Positions 1-8,012 of a stretch of 22,397 nt of DNA are shown piece by piece. Where the stretch lies: the NCBI GenBank assembly GCA_029261435.1, contig JAJDBI010000002.1, forward strand, positions 1 to 22,397, written 5' to 3'. Position 1 is the first letter of the stretch. The number at the start of each line of letters is the position of its first letter. Below the pieces are notes generated by a model. It saw only the letters and a list, made by a program, of their open reading frames with translations. It ran no database searches and had not been told where the DNA came from. The DNA is from Nitrospinaceae bacterium (lineage in GTDB: Bacteria; Nitrospinota; Nitrospinia; Nitrospinales; VA-1). A program made the translations under genes and the position numbers.

Positions 1-2503
1 AAACTCCCCAGAACATCGTCACCATGACCAGCATGAACAGGTAAGGAAAATGCACCTGAATGGTCCACCCGAAAGATTGTTTGTTGATCACAAAGATGAG
101 GATATATGAAACTATCACTCCGGCGATGAAGCCCATCACAGAACCTATCAGTCCAAGTATTCCGGCTTCGATCAGCACCATACGTTTAACTTGCCCTGTG
201 AAGGCCCCGATGAATCGGAGAATTCCTATCTCTCGTTTGCGTTCTAATATCAGTGAGACCAAAGTGTTGAACAGTCCCAGTACCGCCACCAGTATGGCTA
301 TAATTTCCAGTGAGTAGGTGATGGCAAAAGTTTTATCGAACACTTCCAGCACCTGTTTTTTTAATTCGGAATTGGAACGGATGATGAGTCGATGGTCTTT
401 TAATGTTTTAAGAATTTCTTTCCGGGTGGAGTCCAGTTGGGTTTTGTCTGAAAGATAAATTACAAAACTGTTGATCGCAGTTTCCTTGTAATAATTTAAA
501 AATGTGGTTCGGTCTAGAATGATGTATCCGCGTTCACGGGAATAATCGAAATAGATAGCGGCAACTTCCATTTGGACAGGACCGTTGGGAGTTTGCAATT
601 CGATATTGTCTCCAACACTCACTTTGTGTTTGAGGGAGAAGGCTTCGGAAACCATAGCCCGGTTCTGGCCGACCATAATGTTAGCAAGTTCTTGCGCGGG
701 TGGGCCGGTTTTGATTACCAGATTTCCGTATTGAGAGAGCACTGAAAAATCACCCGTTGCCAGCACCACAGGAAGATCGTTATAGGTGATGTCGAGGGCA
801 CGGAACTGATCGACTGCGGCAATGCCTTTTAGAGATTTCAGTTTCTCCACTGACTCTGAGGGCAGGGTATGCTGATAGTCGATATCTCTTCCTCCTGCTA
901 CACGGACAAACAGGTCGGCACGCAATGTCTGGTCTATCCACACGATCACGGTTTGGCGAAAGCTGTGTACCATGATCGACATGCTGATGACCATCATGAA
1001 GGCGATAGCGAGTGACGAGATGGCAAGGGCGTTACGTCCCACATTTTGCGAAAGGTTCATGCAGGCCAGCAGTCCTTCCCCTCCAAACCGGTTTTTAAAA
1101 AAGAAATGCAGCCGATCGCGGGTCCACAGTAAAACTGCGGGTGTTAACAGGGAAAGACTGAGGATGATTAAAAAAACCGAAAAAAAACCAAAATATGGGA
1201 AATTGTTGATGGGTGGTAATTGCGTGCAGAGCGCAGAGAGCAGAACCACGATCAAAGCTGTCACGTTTAATCCTCTGTTTCCGCGAAACAGTTTGAGATC
1301 ATAACTTCCACGTCGCATGACCGTGGTAGGTGGGGTGGTGGCCGCGTCCCAGGCGGGGATGAGAGCAGATATAAAGCTGAGCACCACACCTAGAATGAAA
1401 TAGGGGCCCATCTTGCTCCACTGAAAATCCACTTCTGTGACATAGCTTGGCGCATACAGGTTGTTGACGGTGAGAGAAACAGCATCCAAAGAAAACTGGG
1501 CGAAAAAATATCCCAACCCGATTCCCATTACAGAGCCGATAGCACCAATGACTCCGGCTTCCAGAAAAAAGATCAGTGCAATTAAGGCAGGTGTGGCACC
1601 AATTGCGCGCAGGGTGCCTATCTCCACTCTTCGGCGCACTACCGAAAGGGCGATCATGTTGTAAATCAGGTAGAGTGCGACGAGTAGAGCCACGAAACTT
1701 AAGGCAGTCAGGTTATATTGAAAAGCCTGCAACATTTTTCCAATCTGACGATTCTTGCGTTGCGGGCGCTCGACTTTCATATGTCCGGGAAGCAGGGCGG
1801 ATATTTTTTCCTGCATCGATTCGAAGTCGGCGGAGTTTAGAAACTGAATGTCTATGCGATCCAGTCGACCTATTTTATCAAACGCATTTTGTGCCGCTGC
1901 GATATCCATCAGAGCGAAATTTCCATTCAAGGCTTTAGCGATTCCCTTGTCTTCCAGTATCGCATTGACGTTGAGAGTTTTAACTTGTCCCTTTATCAGA
2001 AACTCGATGGTGTCGCCGGGGCCAAATTGGGTGGCCGGTACAAATTTTTCAGGAAGAATGACTCCAGCTGGATCCATGATGAGTGGAATCAATCCTTTCA
2101 GGTCTTTCTCCACAGTTTTGATGGAAAAATCGCGGATGCCACTGTCCTGCAAAAGGTCGGTGCCGATGATCTCTACCACCTCGCCGCTGGTGGACTCAAC
2201 CCCATATCCTTCAATCACCGGGTAGGCCTTGATCTCTGACCTGAGAGAGTGGAGTTTTTCAAAGACCGCTTCATCGAAAGCGATTCCTTCAACTCGAATA
2301 ACCGCATCGGCTCGGCCTAAAACCAGGTCTACGCTTTCGGTGAAAGACATCATGGTCTGCTGATTTGCCAGACGGATGCTGAGAAACACGGCGACTCCCA
2401 CTGCTACGCCAAGGATGGTGATGGCAGTGCGAAAGGGATCTCGCAGTAAGGGACGCAGGATGAGCGCGGTGAACAGATCTTTAAAATAAAGCAGAAAACT
2501 CAT
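1..2503 (-). CDS. ABC exporter permease with two FtsX domains, C-terminus cut by the window edge
   Basis: The frame is open from an ATG at 2503 to the left edge, giving 834 codons; the last part is missing. An N-terminal membrane helix (about residues 24-45) leads into a large extracytoplasmic region of MacB_PCD type. Then come three helices with the FtsX-type loop VVRRRVEIGTLRAIGAT (289-305). A second helix/periplasmic/FtsX module repeats near the end, with the matching loop LERKREIGILRFIGA. This duplicated layout is that of LolC/E- and AttF/YbbP-like permeases, which act mechanically on lipoproteins, lipids or peptides in the periplasm rather than moving small solutes across a channel. Its start codon overlaps the stop of the ATPase gene (ATGA), so the two are translationally coupled and almost certainly form one transporter. 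The substrate cannot be read from the sequence. Confidence 0.9.
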   Translation of the reverse strand, partial: MSFLLYFKDLFTALILRPLLRDPFRTAITILGVAVGVAVFLSIRLANQQTMMSFTESVDLVLGRADAVIRVEGIAFDEAVFEKLHSLRSEIKAYPVIEGYGVESTSGEVVEIIGTDLLQDSGIRDFSIKTVEKDLKGLIPLIMDPAGVILPEKFVPATQFGPGDTIEFLIKGQVKTLNVNAILEDKGIAKALNGNFALMDIAAAQNAFDKIGRLDRIDIQFLNSADFESMQEKISALLPGHMKVERPQRKNRQIGKMLQAFQYNLTALSFVALLVALYLIYNMIALSVVRRRVEIGTLRAIGATPALIALIFFLEAGVIGAIGSVMGIGLGYFFAQFSLDAVSLTVNNLYAPSYVTEVDFQWSKMGPYFILGVVLSFISALIPAWDAATTPPTTVMRRGSYDLKLFRGNRGLNVTALIVVLLSALCTQLPPINNFPYFGFFSVFLIILSLSLLTPAVLLWTRDRLHFFFKNRFGGEGLLACMNLSQNVGRNALAISSLAIAFMMVISMSIMVHSFRQTVIVWIDQTLRADLFVRVAGGRDIDYQHTLPSESVEKLKSLKGIAAVDQFRALDITYNDLPVVLATGDFSVLSQYGNLVIKTGPPAQELANIMVGQNRAMVSEAFSLKHKVSVGDNIELQTPNGPVQMEVAAIYFDYSRERGYIILDRTTFLNYYKETAINSFVIYLSDKTQLDSTRKEILKTLKDHRLIIRSNSELKKQVLEVFDKTFAITYSLEIIAILVAVLGLFNTLVSLILERKREIGILRFIGAFTGQVKRMVLIEAGILGLIGSVMGFIAGVIVSYILIFVINKQSFGWTIQVHFPYLFMLVMVTMFWGV

Positions 2504-3183
2504 GCTGTTTGATCGGTCAGTTTGCCATCGCGTATTTCGAAATGACGATTGCCGATGGCTGCGACCTGTGGGTTGTGGGTGACCATGACGACGGTTGTTT
2601 TGAAATCGGTGGCGGCTTTTCGCATGAGGTCGATGATCTTCAGTCCGTTTTCCGAGTCGAGGTTTCCGGTGGGTTCATCGGCTAACAGGATGACGGGTTG
2701 ATGCACCAGGGCACGGGCGATGGCGACGCGTTGCATCTCTCCTCCTGAAAGTTCAGCGGGGAAAGAGCTGGCTCGATGCCAGAGTCCGACATAATCGAGT
2801 AGAGTTTTAATACGTTCGCCATCGGTTCTGGATGAATGTGCCAGCAGAAGCGGCAGTTCTACATTCTCCATTACGGTGAGAGTCGGCATGAGATTGAAAA
2901 ACTGGAACACAAAACCGATTTCTTTACGACGTAACAAAGTCAGCTCATGGTCGGAAAAATCGGACACCTTGCGACCATTGAGGATGATTTGGCCCTTGTC
3001 AGGCAGGTCGAGTCCTGCCAGCAGGTTGAGCAAAGTGGTTTTTCCTCCGCCACTGGGACCCATGATGGTTACAAAGTCCCCGGCATCGAGGCTCAGGTTC
3101 ACCGCCTCCAAGGCGGTCACCGGTTGTGATCCACTTTGGTAGGACTTGTAGACGTCTATGAATTGAATGATTGGAGTGGTCAT
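2500..3183 (-). CDS. ABC exporter ATPase, LolD/MacB class
   Basis: This is a 227-residue nucleotide-binding subunit that would power the FtsX-type permease encoded downstream. All family motifs are intact: Walker A GPSGGGKTT, Q-loop FVFQFFNLMPTLT, signature LSGGEMQRVAIARAL, Walker B VILLADEPTGNLDS and the switch histidine in VVMVTHNP. The string FQFFNLMPTLT with the spacing to LSGGE is typical of the LolD/MacB/FtsE group. An in-frame ATG lies upstream at 3255, but it would add 24 residues that match no family member. The start at 3183 (MTTPIIQFIDVYKSY) gives the normal length. No strong ribosome binding site precedes 3183. The stop overlaps the permease start. Confidence 0.93.
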   Translation of the reverse strand: MTTPIIQFIDVYKSYQSGSQPVTALEAVNLSLDAGDFVTIMGPSGGGKTTLLNLLAGLDLPDKGQIILNGRKVSDFSDHELTLLRRKEIGFVFQFFNLMPTLTVMENVELPLLLAHSSRTDGERIKTLLDYVGLWHRASSFPAELSGGEMQRVAIARALVHQPVILLADEPTGNLDSENGLKIIDLMRKAATDFKTTVVMVTHNPQVAAIGNRHFEIRDGKLTDQTA

Positions 3184-3300
3184 GAAACAGTTAGATATTA
3201 GAAAAATAGTTCCACGCCAATATAACGCGTAGAGCCCCAGCAAACAATGAACCATATCCTTTTCTTGTGCTCAAATTCTGTTGGCGGTTCATAGAGTGTG

Positions 3301-3334
3301 CCCCCACGGCGAGTGGCTTACTCCCGTGAGGGGG
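3301..3334. repeat. Long GC-rich stem-loop in intergenic DNA
   Basis: The sequence folds as CCCCC-ACGG, one unpaired C, GAGT, a five-base loop GGCTT, then ACTC-CCGT, a two-base bulge and GGGGG, so thirteen base pairs form in 34 bases. It lies between two divergent genes, so it is not the terminator of either. It may be one end of a small palindromic repeat element or part of an untranslated leader. The pairing is read directly; the role is unknown. Confidence 0.55.
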
Positions 3335-3338
3335 AATT

Positions 3339-3373
3339 GGCAACAGCATGTTATGCTGAGCTAAACTGTTGCC
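3339..3373. repeat. Inverted repeat with alternative inner hairpin
   Basis: The arms GGCAACAG (3339-3346) and CTGTTGCC (3366-3373) are exact reverse complements. A second hairpin, CAGCAT-GTT-ATGCTG (3344-3358), overlaps the left arm, so only one of the two pairings can form at a time. It directly follows the stem-loop at 3301-3334. Function unknown. Confidence 0.5.
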
Positions 3374-3418
3374 AGCCCATAAAAGTTATTGCCAGTTGCC
3401 TCCATAGCGAGTGGAGCG

Positions 3419-3447
3419 TTGATCCTGTTGGGGGAATATGCTATGGA
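3419..3447 (+). promoter_or_regulatory. Candidate sigma-70-type promoter of the aminotransferase gene
   Basis: TTGATC at 3419-3424 is separated by 17 bases from TATGGA at 3442-3447. The -10 box is poor (three of six consensus bases). It would give a leader of about 50 bases that ends in the GGAG ribosome binding site at 3491-3494. Confidence 0.3.
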
Positions 3448-3501
3448 TGGGAATGTAAATCCAACAAAGTGAATGAGTAGTTTTTATAGTGGAGTTTTAG
3501 C

Positions 3502-4686
3502 ATGGCGATATCGCAAAAAGTCACCGGATTCATGGAAAATTCTTCCTGGATTCGTAAAATGTTTGAGGAAGGAATTCGACTGAAAAAGGAGTTTGGTGAG
3601 GAAAACGTGTTCGACCTGTCTTTGGGGAACCCTGTGATAGAACCTCCGGAAGAGGTCCGAAAAGCGTTGATAGAAAGTGCGCGAGATGAATCTCACGGAT
3701 TGCACCGCTACATGCCAAATGCCGGGTTGGCCGATGTGCGGGCAGTGATTGCCGAGTCCTTATCTCCAGAATGCAAGGTGGAGCTTTCGGCCAACGATGT
3801 GGTGATGGTTTGCGGTGCGGCAGGGGGACTCAATATTACTTTAAAAACTCTGCTCGATCCGGGAGATGAAGTCATTATCTTCACACCTTATTTTGTCGAA
3901 TATCTGTTTTATGCCGACAATCATGGTGGCAAGGCAGTGGCGGTGCCGACTCTCGATGATTTTCGGCTGGATTTCGTGGCATTACAAAACGCGCTCAACG
4001 ACAAAACCAAAGCGGTTATCATCAACTCCCCAAACAATCCGACAGGAGTGGTTTATTCGCGCCAGGAGTTGCAGGAGCTGACTCGTGTTTTAAAAGCGCA
4101 TTCGGACAAGCTCGGCAAAGCCGTTTACCTGATCTCAGACGACCCCTATAAAAAAATCACGTTTGATGAGGTGGAAGCGCCGAACATCATGGAGTTTTAC
4201 CAAAACAGTATTTACATCACTTCTCATTCCAAGGATATCGCTCTGCCCGGTGAGCGTATTGGCTTTGTGGTCGTGCACCCGCAATGTGAGTCAGCAGAAC
4301 AACTCATGGCAGGATTGATCTTTTGCAACCGGGTATTGGGATTCGTCAATGCTCCGGCACTTATCCAGCGTGTGGTGAAACAGGTGCAGGGAGTGACGGT
4401 GGATGTGGAACAATATCGCCGTAAACGCGATTACCTCTATAAGGAACTGACTCGGATTGGTTATCAGGTGGTGAAACCGCAGGGAGCTTTTTATTTTTTC
4501 CCGAAATCACCTTTGGAAGATGAGGTGGAGTTCGTTAAAAAGCTGGCCGAGAAAAAGGTGTTGGTGGTGCCGGGTAGAGGATTCGGTCTTCCCGGATACT
4601 TCCGCATTTCCTATTGTCTGCCCGATTCGGTCATAGAAGGCTCGATTGCCGGATTTGAAGAGGCCTTCTGCGAAGGAGGCAGCTAG
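3502..4686 (+). CDS. Pyridoxal-phosphate aminotransferase, class I/II (AspB-like)
   Basis: A 394-residue fold-type I aminotransferase, the normal length for the COG0436 group. The cofactor-binding features are present: the NSPNNPTG loop (175-182), an aspartate/tyrosine pair in ISDDPY (211-216), the Schiff-base lysine K244 in SHSKDIALPGERIG, and the carboxylate-binding arginine R368 in GYFRISYC. GGAG at 3491-3494 sits seven bases before the ATG, which fixes the start. Substrate specificity is not readable: aspartate, alanine and aromatic enzymes share these motifs. The variant SDDPY in place of the commoner SDEIY, and ALPGER in place of ALPGWR, suggest a distinct subgroup. It is a single gene, followed by hairpins and a new promoter. 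Confidence 0.92.
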   Translation: MAISQKVTGFMENSSWIRKMFEEGIRLKKEFGEENVFDLSLGNPVIEPPEEVRKALIESARDESHGLHRYMPNAGLADVRAVIAESLSPECKVELSANDVVMVCGAAGGLNITLKTLLDPGDEVIIFTPYFVEYLFYADNHGGKAVAVPTLDDFRLDFVALQNALNDKTKAVIINSPNNPTGVVYSRQELQELTRVLKAHSDKLGKAVYLISDDPYKKITFDEVEAPNIMEFYQNSIYITSHSKDIALPGERIGFVVVHPQCESAEQLMAGLIFCNRVLGFVNAPALIQRVVKQVQGVTVDVEQYRRKRDYLYKELTRIGYQVVKPQGAFYFFPKSPLEDEVEFVKKLAEKKVLVVPGRGFGLPGYFRISYCLPDSVIEGSIAGFEEAFCEGGS

Positions 4687-4718
4687 CACTGACTCGTTCT
4701 ACCGGCAACCGCTGTCTT

Positions 4719-4761
4719 GGCTTAAGAAGCCACGGTCAACTTTCCTCCAAGCGTAGCTTGG
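4719..4761 (+). terminator. Pair of small hairpins after the aminotransferase gene
   Basis: Two perfect hairpins lie about 30-60 bases after the stop codon: GGCTT-AAG-AAGCC (4719-4731) and CCAAGC-GTA-GCTTGG (4747-4761). Neither is followed by a clear T run, so intrinsic termination is only possible. They separate the aminotransferase gene from the promoter of the next gene. Confidence 0.35.
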
Positions 4762-4789
4762 TTGTCTGGAGAATCTTTTCTGGTAGAAT
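4762..4789 (+). promoter_or_regulatory. Candidate promoter of the MoeB-rhodanese gene
   Basis: TTGTCT (4762-4767) lies 16 bases before TAGAAT (4784-4789), which matches the -10 consensus at five of six bases. The predicted leader is about 50 bases and ends in the ribosome binding site AAAGGA (4832-4837). Confidence 0.4.
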
Positions 4790-4846
4790 TGAATCTAATC
4801 TGTAATAAGGTAAAAATAGTGATCGTTTTTTAAAGGATGGTTCGTT

Positions 4847-6007
4847 ATGGCTTTGACACAGGATCAGATCAACCGCTACAGTCGACATTTGCTTTTGCCC
4901 GAGGTGGGGGTTGAGGGACAAGAAAAAATTTGTAATTCGAAGGTGCTTTTGATTGGCACGGGTGGACTGGGTTCGCCATTGGCACTGTATCTTGCAGCGG
5001 CCGGAGTGGGGAATCTGGGTTTGATAGATTTTGATGTGGTCGACCTCAGCAACTTGCAAAGGCAGGTAGCGCATGGGGAGTCGACAGTCGGAAAATTGAA
5101 AGTGGATTCTGCCAAAGCCCGTATTGCCGATTTGAATTCCAGCATCAATGTGACCACTTACAACACGCGTTTGTCTTCGGAAAATGTGATGGAGATTTTT
5201 GCCGACTATGACATCATTGTTGATGGCACAGACAACTTCCCCACCCGATATCTTGCCAGCGATGCCTGCGTGTTGTTGAAGAAACCTTATATATATGGCT
5301 GCATTCTGCGCTTTGAAGGCCAGGCTTCGGTGTTCGATTCCAGAACGGGTCCCTGCTACCGTTGTCTCTACCCGGCACCACCGCCACCAGGTCTGGTGCC
5401 AAGTTGTGCCGAGGGTGGAGTGATTGGAATATTACCAGGTATTGTCGGGCTGATTCAGGCCAACGAAGTGGTCAAGCTGATATTGGGTGTTGGTGATTCA
5501 CTTGTGGGACGGCTTTTGCTGTTCGATGCGTTGACGATGAAGTTCAGGGAAATGAAATTGCGCAAAGACCCGTCCTGCCCGATCTGCGGTGACAACCCGA
5601 CCATTACTGAGTTGATTGATTATGAACAGTTTTGCGGAATTGTGCCGGTTCAAGAGCAAGACTCTGCTGCTGATCTTGAGAAGGAAATTGCTGTAGAGCA
5701 GGTCAAAGAAATGATGGATGCGAAACATGCGTTCAAATTGATCGATGTTCGGGAACCGTCGGAATATGGTATCTGCAAAATTGAAGAGGCGACCCTGATT
5801 CCACTTGGTGATATTGAAGCCAAAGACACTGCTTTATTGAATGGATTGAGCCCCGATGACGAGATTGTACTTCATTGCAAGGCCGGGGTGCGTTCAATGA
5901 AAGCATTGAAAGCATTGGAGGAAATGGGTTTCCGTAACCTGAAAAGCATGCGAGGCGGTATCAACGAATGGTCGGAGAAAATCGACTCATCTGTTCCTCT
6001 GTATTAG
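4847..6007 (+). CDS. moeB: E1-like sulfur-carrier adenylyltransferase fused to rhodanese (MoeB/MoeZ type)
   Basis: A 386-residue, two-domain protein. Residues 1-250 form a ThiF/MoeB adenylation domain: nucleotide loop GTGGLGS (37-43), acidic/basic strand DFDVVDLSNLQRQ, GTDN (127-130), zinc cysteines C170/C173 and C244/C247, and C187 in PSCAEGGVIG, which is equivalent to the cysteine used in sulfur transfer by Uba4/MOCS3. Residues 285-380 form a rhodanese with active-site loop CKAGVRS (C344). Such proteins adenylate the C-terminal glycine of a MoaD/ThiS-like carrier and load it with sulfur for molybdopterin, thiamine, cysteine or tRNA thiolation. No carrier gene lies beside it, so the pathway is open. 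AAAGGA nine bases before the ATG supports the start. Confidence 0.93.
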   Translation: MALTQDQINRYSRHLLLPEVGVEGQEKICNSKVLLIGTGGLGSPLALYLAAAGVGNLGLIDFDVVDLSNLQRQVAHGESTVGKLKVDSAKARIADLNSSINVTTYNTRLSSENVMEIFADYDIIVDGTDNFPTRYLASDACVLLKKPYIYGCILRFEGQASVFDSRTGPCYRCLYPAPPPPGLVPSCAEGGVIGILPGIVGLIQANEVVKLILGVGDSLVGRLLLFDALTMKFREMKLRKDPSCPICGDNPTITELIDYEQFCGIVPVQEQDSAADLEKEIAVEQVKEMMDAKHAFKLIDVREPSEYGICKIEEATLIPLGDIEAKDTALLNGLSPDDEIVLHCKAGVRSMKALKALEEMGFRNLKSMRGGINEWSEKIDSSVPLY

Positions 6008-6018
6008 AGGCTATCTGC

Positions 6019-6047
6019 TTGACAAGGTGGTGGGAGGGGTTTAAGGT
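6019..6047 (+). promoter_or_regulatory. Candidate promoter of the 6105-8012 operon
   Basis: A perfect -35 box TTGACA (6019-6024) is followed, after 17 bases, by TAAGGT (6042-6047). The -10 is weak, but the same hexamer with the same spacing occurs in the cysD candidate promoter. Confidence 0.4.
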
Positions 6048-6104
6048 TGAATGAAGCAACGTGTTTATCTGTATTTTTTATCAGGTAACTGAAAGGGGGA
6101 TTTT

Positions 6105-6476
6105 ATGAGCGACTCCGATGGGTCTGAACGAAGTTTTGAAAAGTTATCCAAGGCGATTACCGAAGCGGTCATGATGTCACCCAAGGTTAAAAAGATTGTT
6201 GCTGAAATTCAGAAAGACGACAATATCTGCCCCAAAAGTTTTATGGTTTTGGTCCTTAAGATGGAAGTGCTGACCGATTCGCTGGAATTGGAAGTTGAAG
6301 AGGACCTCAAAGAGGAGCGGCCCGCGCCCAAAAAGCGCAAGAGCAAGAAGTCTTCGCGAAAGCCGCAGTTCATTGATGGCCAGGAACTTTCTAAAAAAGA
6401 AATCGAATTCCAGGAATTTTCCAACAAAAAATTCGATAATGATGAATGGCTCAAGAAAAACGGGCTTATTTTTTAA
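6105..6476 (+). CDS. Small charged hypothetical protein
   Basis: A 123-residue protein with no family I recognise. A strong ribosome binding site (AAAGGGGG) stands seven bases before the ATG, so the gene is very probably translated. It has no signal peptide and no membrane helix. The first 60 residues look like an amphipathic helical segment with a single cysteine (C42 in DDNICPKSF). A highly charged linker follows, acidic then very basic (EEDLKEERPAPKKRKSKKSS), and a C-terminal helical tail with many lysines, glutamates and phenylalanines. The basic stretch could contact nucleic acid or a membrane surface; that is inference. Its last 38 bases overlap the signal-peptide start of the isoaspartyl methyltransferase gene. 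Confidence 0.75.
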   Translation: MSDSDGSERSFEKLSKAITEAVMMSPKVKKIVAEIQKDDNICPKSFMVLVLKMEVLTDSLELEVEEDLKEERPAPKKRKSKKSSRKPQFIDGQELSKKEIEFQEFSNKKFDNDEWLKKNGLIF

Positions 6477-7185
6477 GGCATTTTTCCCTACCCTGATCAC
6501 CGTCTTTTGTTCGACGTTTTTCATGTCCAGACCTCTACTTTCTGCAGATTTTCAGTCTGCCCGAAAAGAGATGGTTGAAAATCAGATAAAGCGTCGTGGC
6601 ATCCACGACAAGGTTGTATTGCAGGCCCTGCTAAAAGTACCCCGCCACTTGTTTGTCGAGACCGAATATTTAAGTCGGGCTTATTCCGACTTTGCTCTCC
6701 CCATAAAAGAAAACCAGACCATTTCTCAGCCATATATCGTTGCCCTGATGACTCAGAGCGCGATGTTGAAAGCCGATGATCGTGTTTTAGAAATCGGTAC
6801 AGGCTCGGCTTATCAAGCAGCAGTGCTGGCGGAAATCGTCAAGGAAGTTTATAGCATCGAGATCGTTGAGTCTCTGGCTCGTACTGCAGAGATTAAATTT
6901 AAAGAGTTGGGTTATAACAATGTCACTGTCCGGCATGGTGATGGGTATAGAGGCTGGCAGGAAAAATCTCCCTTCGATGCAATTCTCATCACTGCGGCGA
7001 CGCCTAAAATACCACGACCTTTGCTGGACCAGTTGAAAGTCGGTGGCAGGATGGTTCTTCCTTTAGAGAACACCGGAGCATCGCAGAAACTGATGGTGCT
7101 GACCAGGCAGGAAGACGGAAGCCTGATAGAGAAACTCATCACGGGTGTGGTGTTTGTGCCCATGACCGGAGAGATTCGGCAATGA
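6439..7185 (+). CDS. pcm: Protein-L-isoaspartate O-methyltransferase with signal peptide
   Basis: The 248-residue enzyme methylates isoaspartyl residues from S-adenosylmethionine, starting their repair in aged proteins. Family motifs are complete: the substrate loop QTISQPYIVALMT (93-105), the SAM loop VLEIGTGSAYQAAVLA (116-131), the acidic end of strand 2 YSIEIVESLA, and FVPMTG near the end. The ATG pair at 6439/6442 begins a basic stretch and a hydrophobic core with likely cleavage after LLSA (about residue 36), so the mature enzyme should act in the periplasm, as seen in some other Gram-negatives. The frame stays open back to 6295, but that part is a shadow of the upstream gene. An ATG at 6523 would give a cytoplasmic form. 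No ribosome binding site is close, so translation is probably coupled to the upstream gene. The end overlaps the Memo gene. Confidence 0.9.
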   Translation: MMNGSRKTGLFFKAFFPTLITVFCSTFFMSRPLLSADFQSARKEMVENQIKRRGIHDKVVLQALLKVPRHLFVETEYLSRAYSDFALPIKENQTISQPYIVALMTQSAMLKADDRVLEIGTGSAYQAAVLAEIVKEVYSIEIVESLARTAEIKFKELGYNNVTVRHGDGYRGWQEKSPFDAILITAATPKIPRPLLDQLKVGGRMVLPLENTGASQKLMVLTRQEDGSLIEKLITGVVFVPMTGEIRQ

Positions 7186-8012
7186 TATTTTCGGATCAAA
7201 AAAATCATGCAAAGCGTCAGCCAGCGGTGGCGGGCAGGTTTTATCCTGCCGAACGCGAGGCTTTGGTTCGAGAAGTGGAAGCGCATATTGATCGGAATGC
7301 GAAAAAGAGTCCGGCTCTGGGTATCGTTGCACCTCATGCAGGATTTATGTACTCGGGAGATGTGGCGGGAGCGGTGTATTCAAGAATTGAAATTCCAGAT
7401 ACGGTTATATTAATGGGTCCCAATCACACCGACCAGGGTGAAGAGGTGGCGGTTATGACTGAAGGAACCTGGTCTATGCCTATGGGTGATATTGCCATCG
7501 ACCGGGAAATGGCAAACGCCATATGCGAAGAAACTTCACTAGCAAAGAAAGACTCCTCCGCGCATCGGCTTGAGCACTCTTTGGAGACCCAGTTGCCGTT
7601 TCTGCAATACTTTAAAAAAGAATTTCAAATTGTCCCGATCTGTCTCAGACGGATCAAAGTTTCGGCCTGCAAAGAACTCGGCGAAGGAATTGTACGGGCC
7701 GTGACCCGGTTGGATAAGCCGGTCCTGCTGGTTGCCAGCTCGGATATGACGCATTATGAATCACATGATAAAGCCAAAACGAAAGATCGTAGGGCCATTA
7801 CTTGCATTCAAAATCGCGACCCGGTTGGTTTATATGAAACGGTACGGTCAGAAAAAATAACCATGTGTGGGGTCAATCCCGTCACCGTCATGTTGTATAG
7901 TTCTGAAAGCCTGGGTGCCAAAGAGGCCGAACTGGTCAAGTATATGACCTCCGGGGAAGTCAACGGCAATATGGAAAAGGTCGTGGGTTACGCAGGAATG
8001 ATAATTAAGTAG
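7182..8012 (+). CDS. amrB: Memo-family protein (AmmeMemoRadiSam system protein B)
   Basis: A 276-residue protein of the MEMO1 family, which is built on the fold of extradiol dioxygenases and LigB and binds a metal. The conserved metal-site residues are visible: H52 in PHAGFMYSG, H82 in GPNHTD, H132 in LEHSLETQLPFLQ, H191 in SSDMTHYE and C229 in MCGVNP, matching the His/His/Cys site of human MEMO1. Most bacterial copies are encoded near an AMMECR1-domain protein and a radical SAM enzyme. Neither is present here, so either those genes lie elsewhere or this copy works alone. The start overlaps the stop of pcm (ATGA), tying it to the periplasmic methyltransferase operon. It has no signal peptide, so it is cytoplasmic. 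Confidence 0.93.
   Translation: MIFSDQKNHAKRQPAVAGRFYPAEREALVREVEAHIDRNAKKSPALGIVAPHAGFMYSGDVAGAVYSRIEIPDTVILMGPNHTDQGEEVAVMTEGTWSMPMGDIAIDREMANAICEETSLAKKDSSAHRLEHSLETQLPFLQYFKKEFQIVPICLRRIKVSACKELGEGIVRAVTRLDKPVLLVASSDMTHYESHDKAKTKDRRAITCIQNRDPVGLYETVRSEKITMCGVNPVTVMLYSSESLGAKEAELVKYMTSGEVNGNMEKVVGYAGMIIK

Larger units (their letters stand above)
3184..3501. other. Gene-free divergent intergenic region rich in hairpins
   Basis: This stretch separates the divergently transcribed ABC exporter and aminotransferase genes. A 60-codon plus-strand frame (3298-3480) crosses it but has no ribosome binding site, no family resemblance and a cysteine/tryptophan-rich composition, so it is not called. 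What it does hold is two strong stem-loops (3301-3334 and 3339-3373), a 5-bp stem CTCCA/TGGAG around 3401-3415, a 13-mer shared in inverted orientation with the intergenic region near 12992, and a weak promoter for the aminotransferase. Confidence 0.6.

Noticed and set aside
972..2239. Several plus-strand open frames of 60-125 codons
   Set aside because: They lie antisense to the permease, whose minus-strand frame is continuous and shows clear FtsX motifs; they lack ribosome binding sites and family resemblance.
3298..3480. 60-codon plus-strand frame in the intergenic region
   Set aside because: No ribosome binding site, odd composition, and it runs through strong hairpins; more likely a chance frame.
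6295..6438. N-terminal extension of the isoaspartyl methyltransferase
   Set aside because: It overlaps the upstream gene in another frame and is Arg/Ser/Lys-rich noise; the ATG pair at 6439/6442 begins a proper signal peptide.
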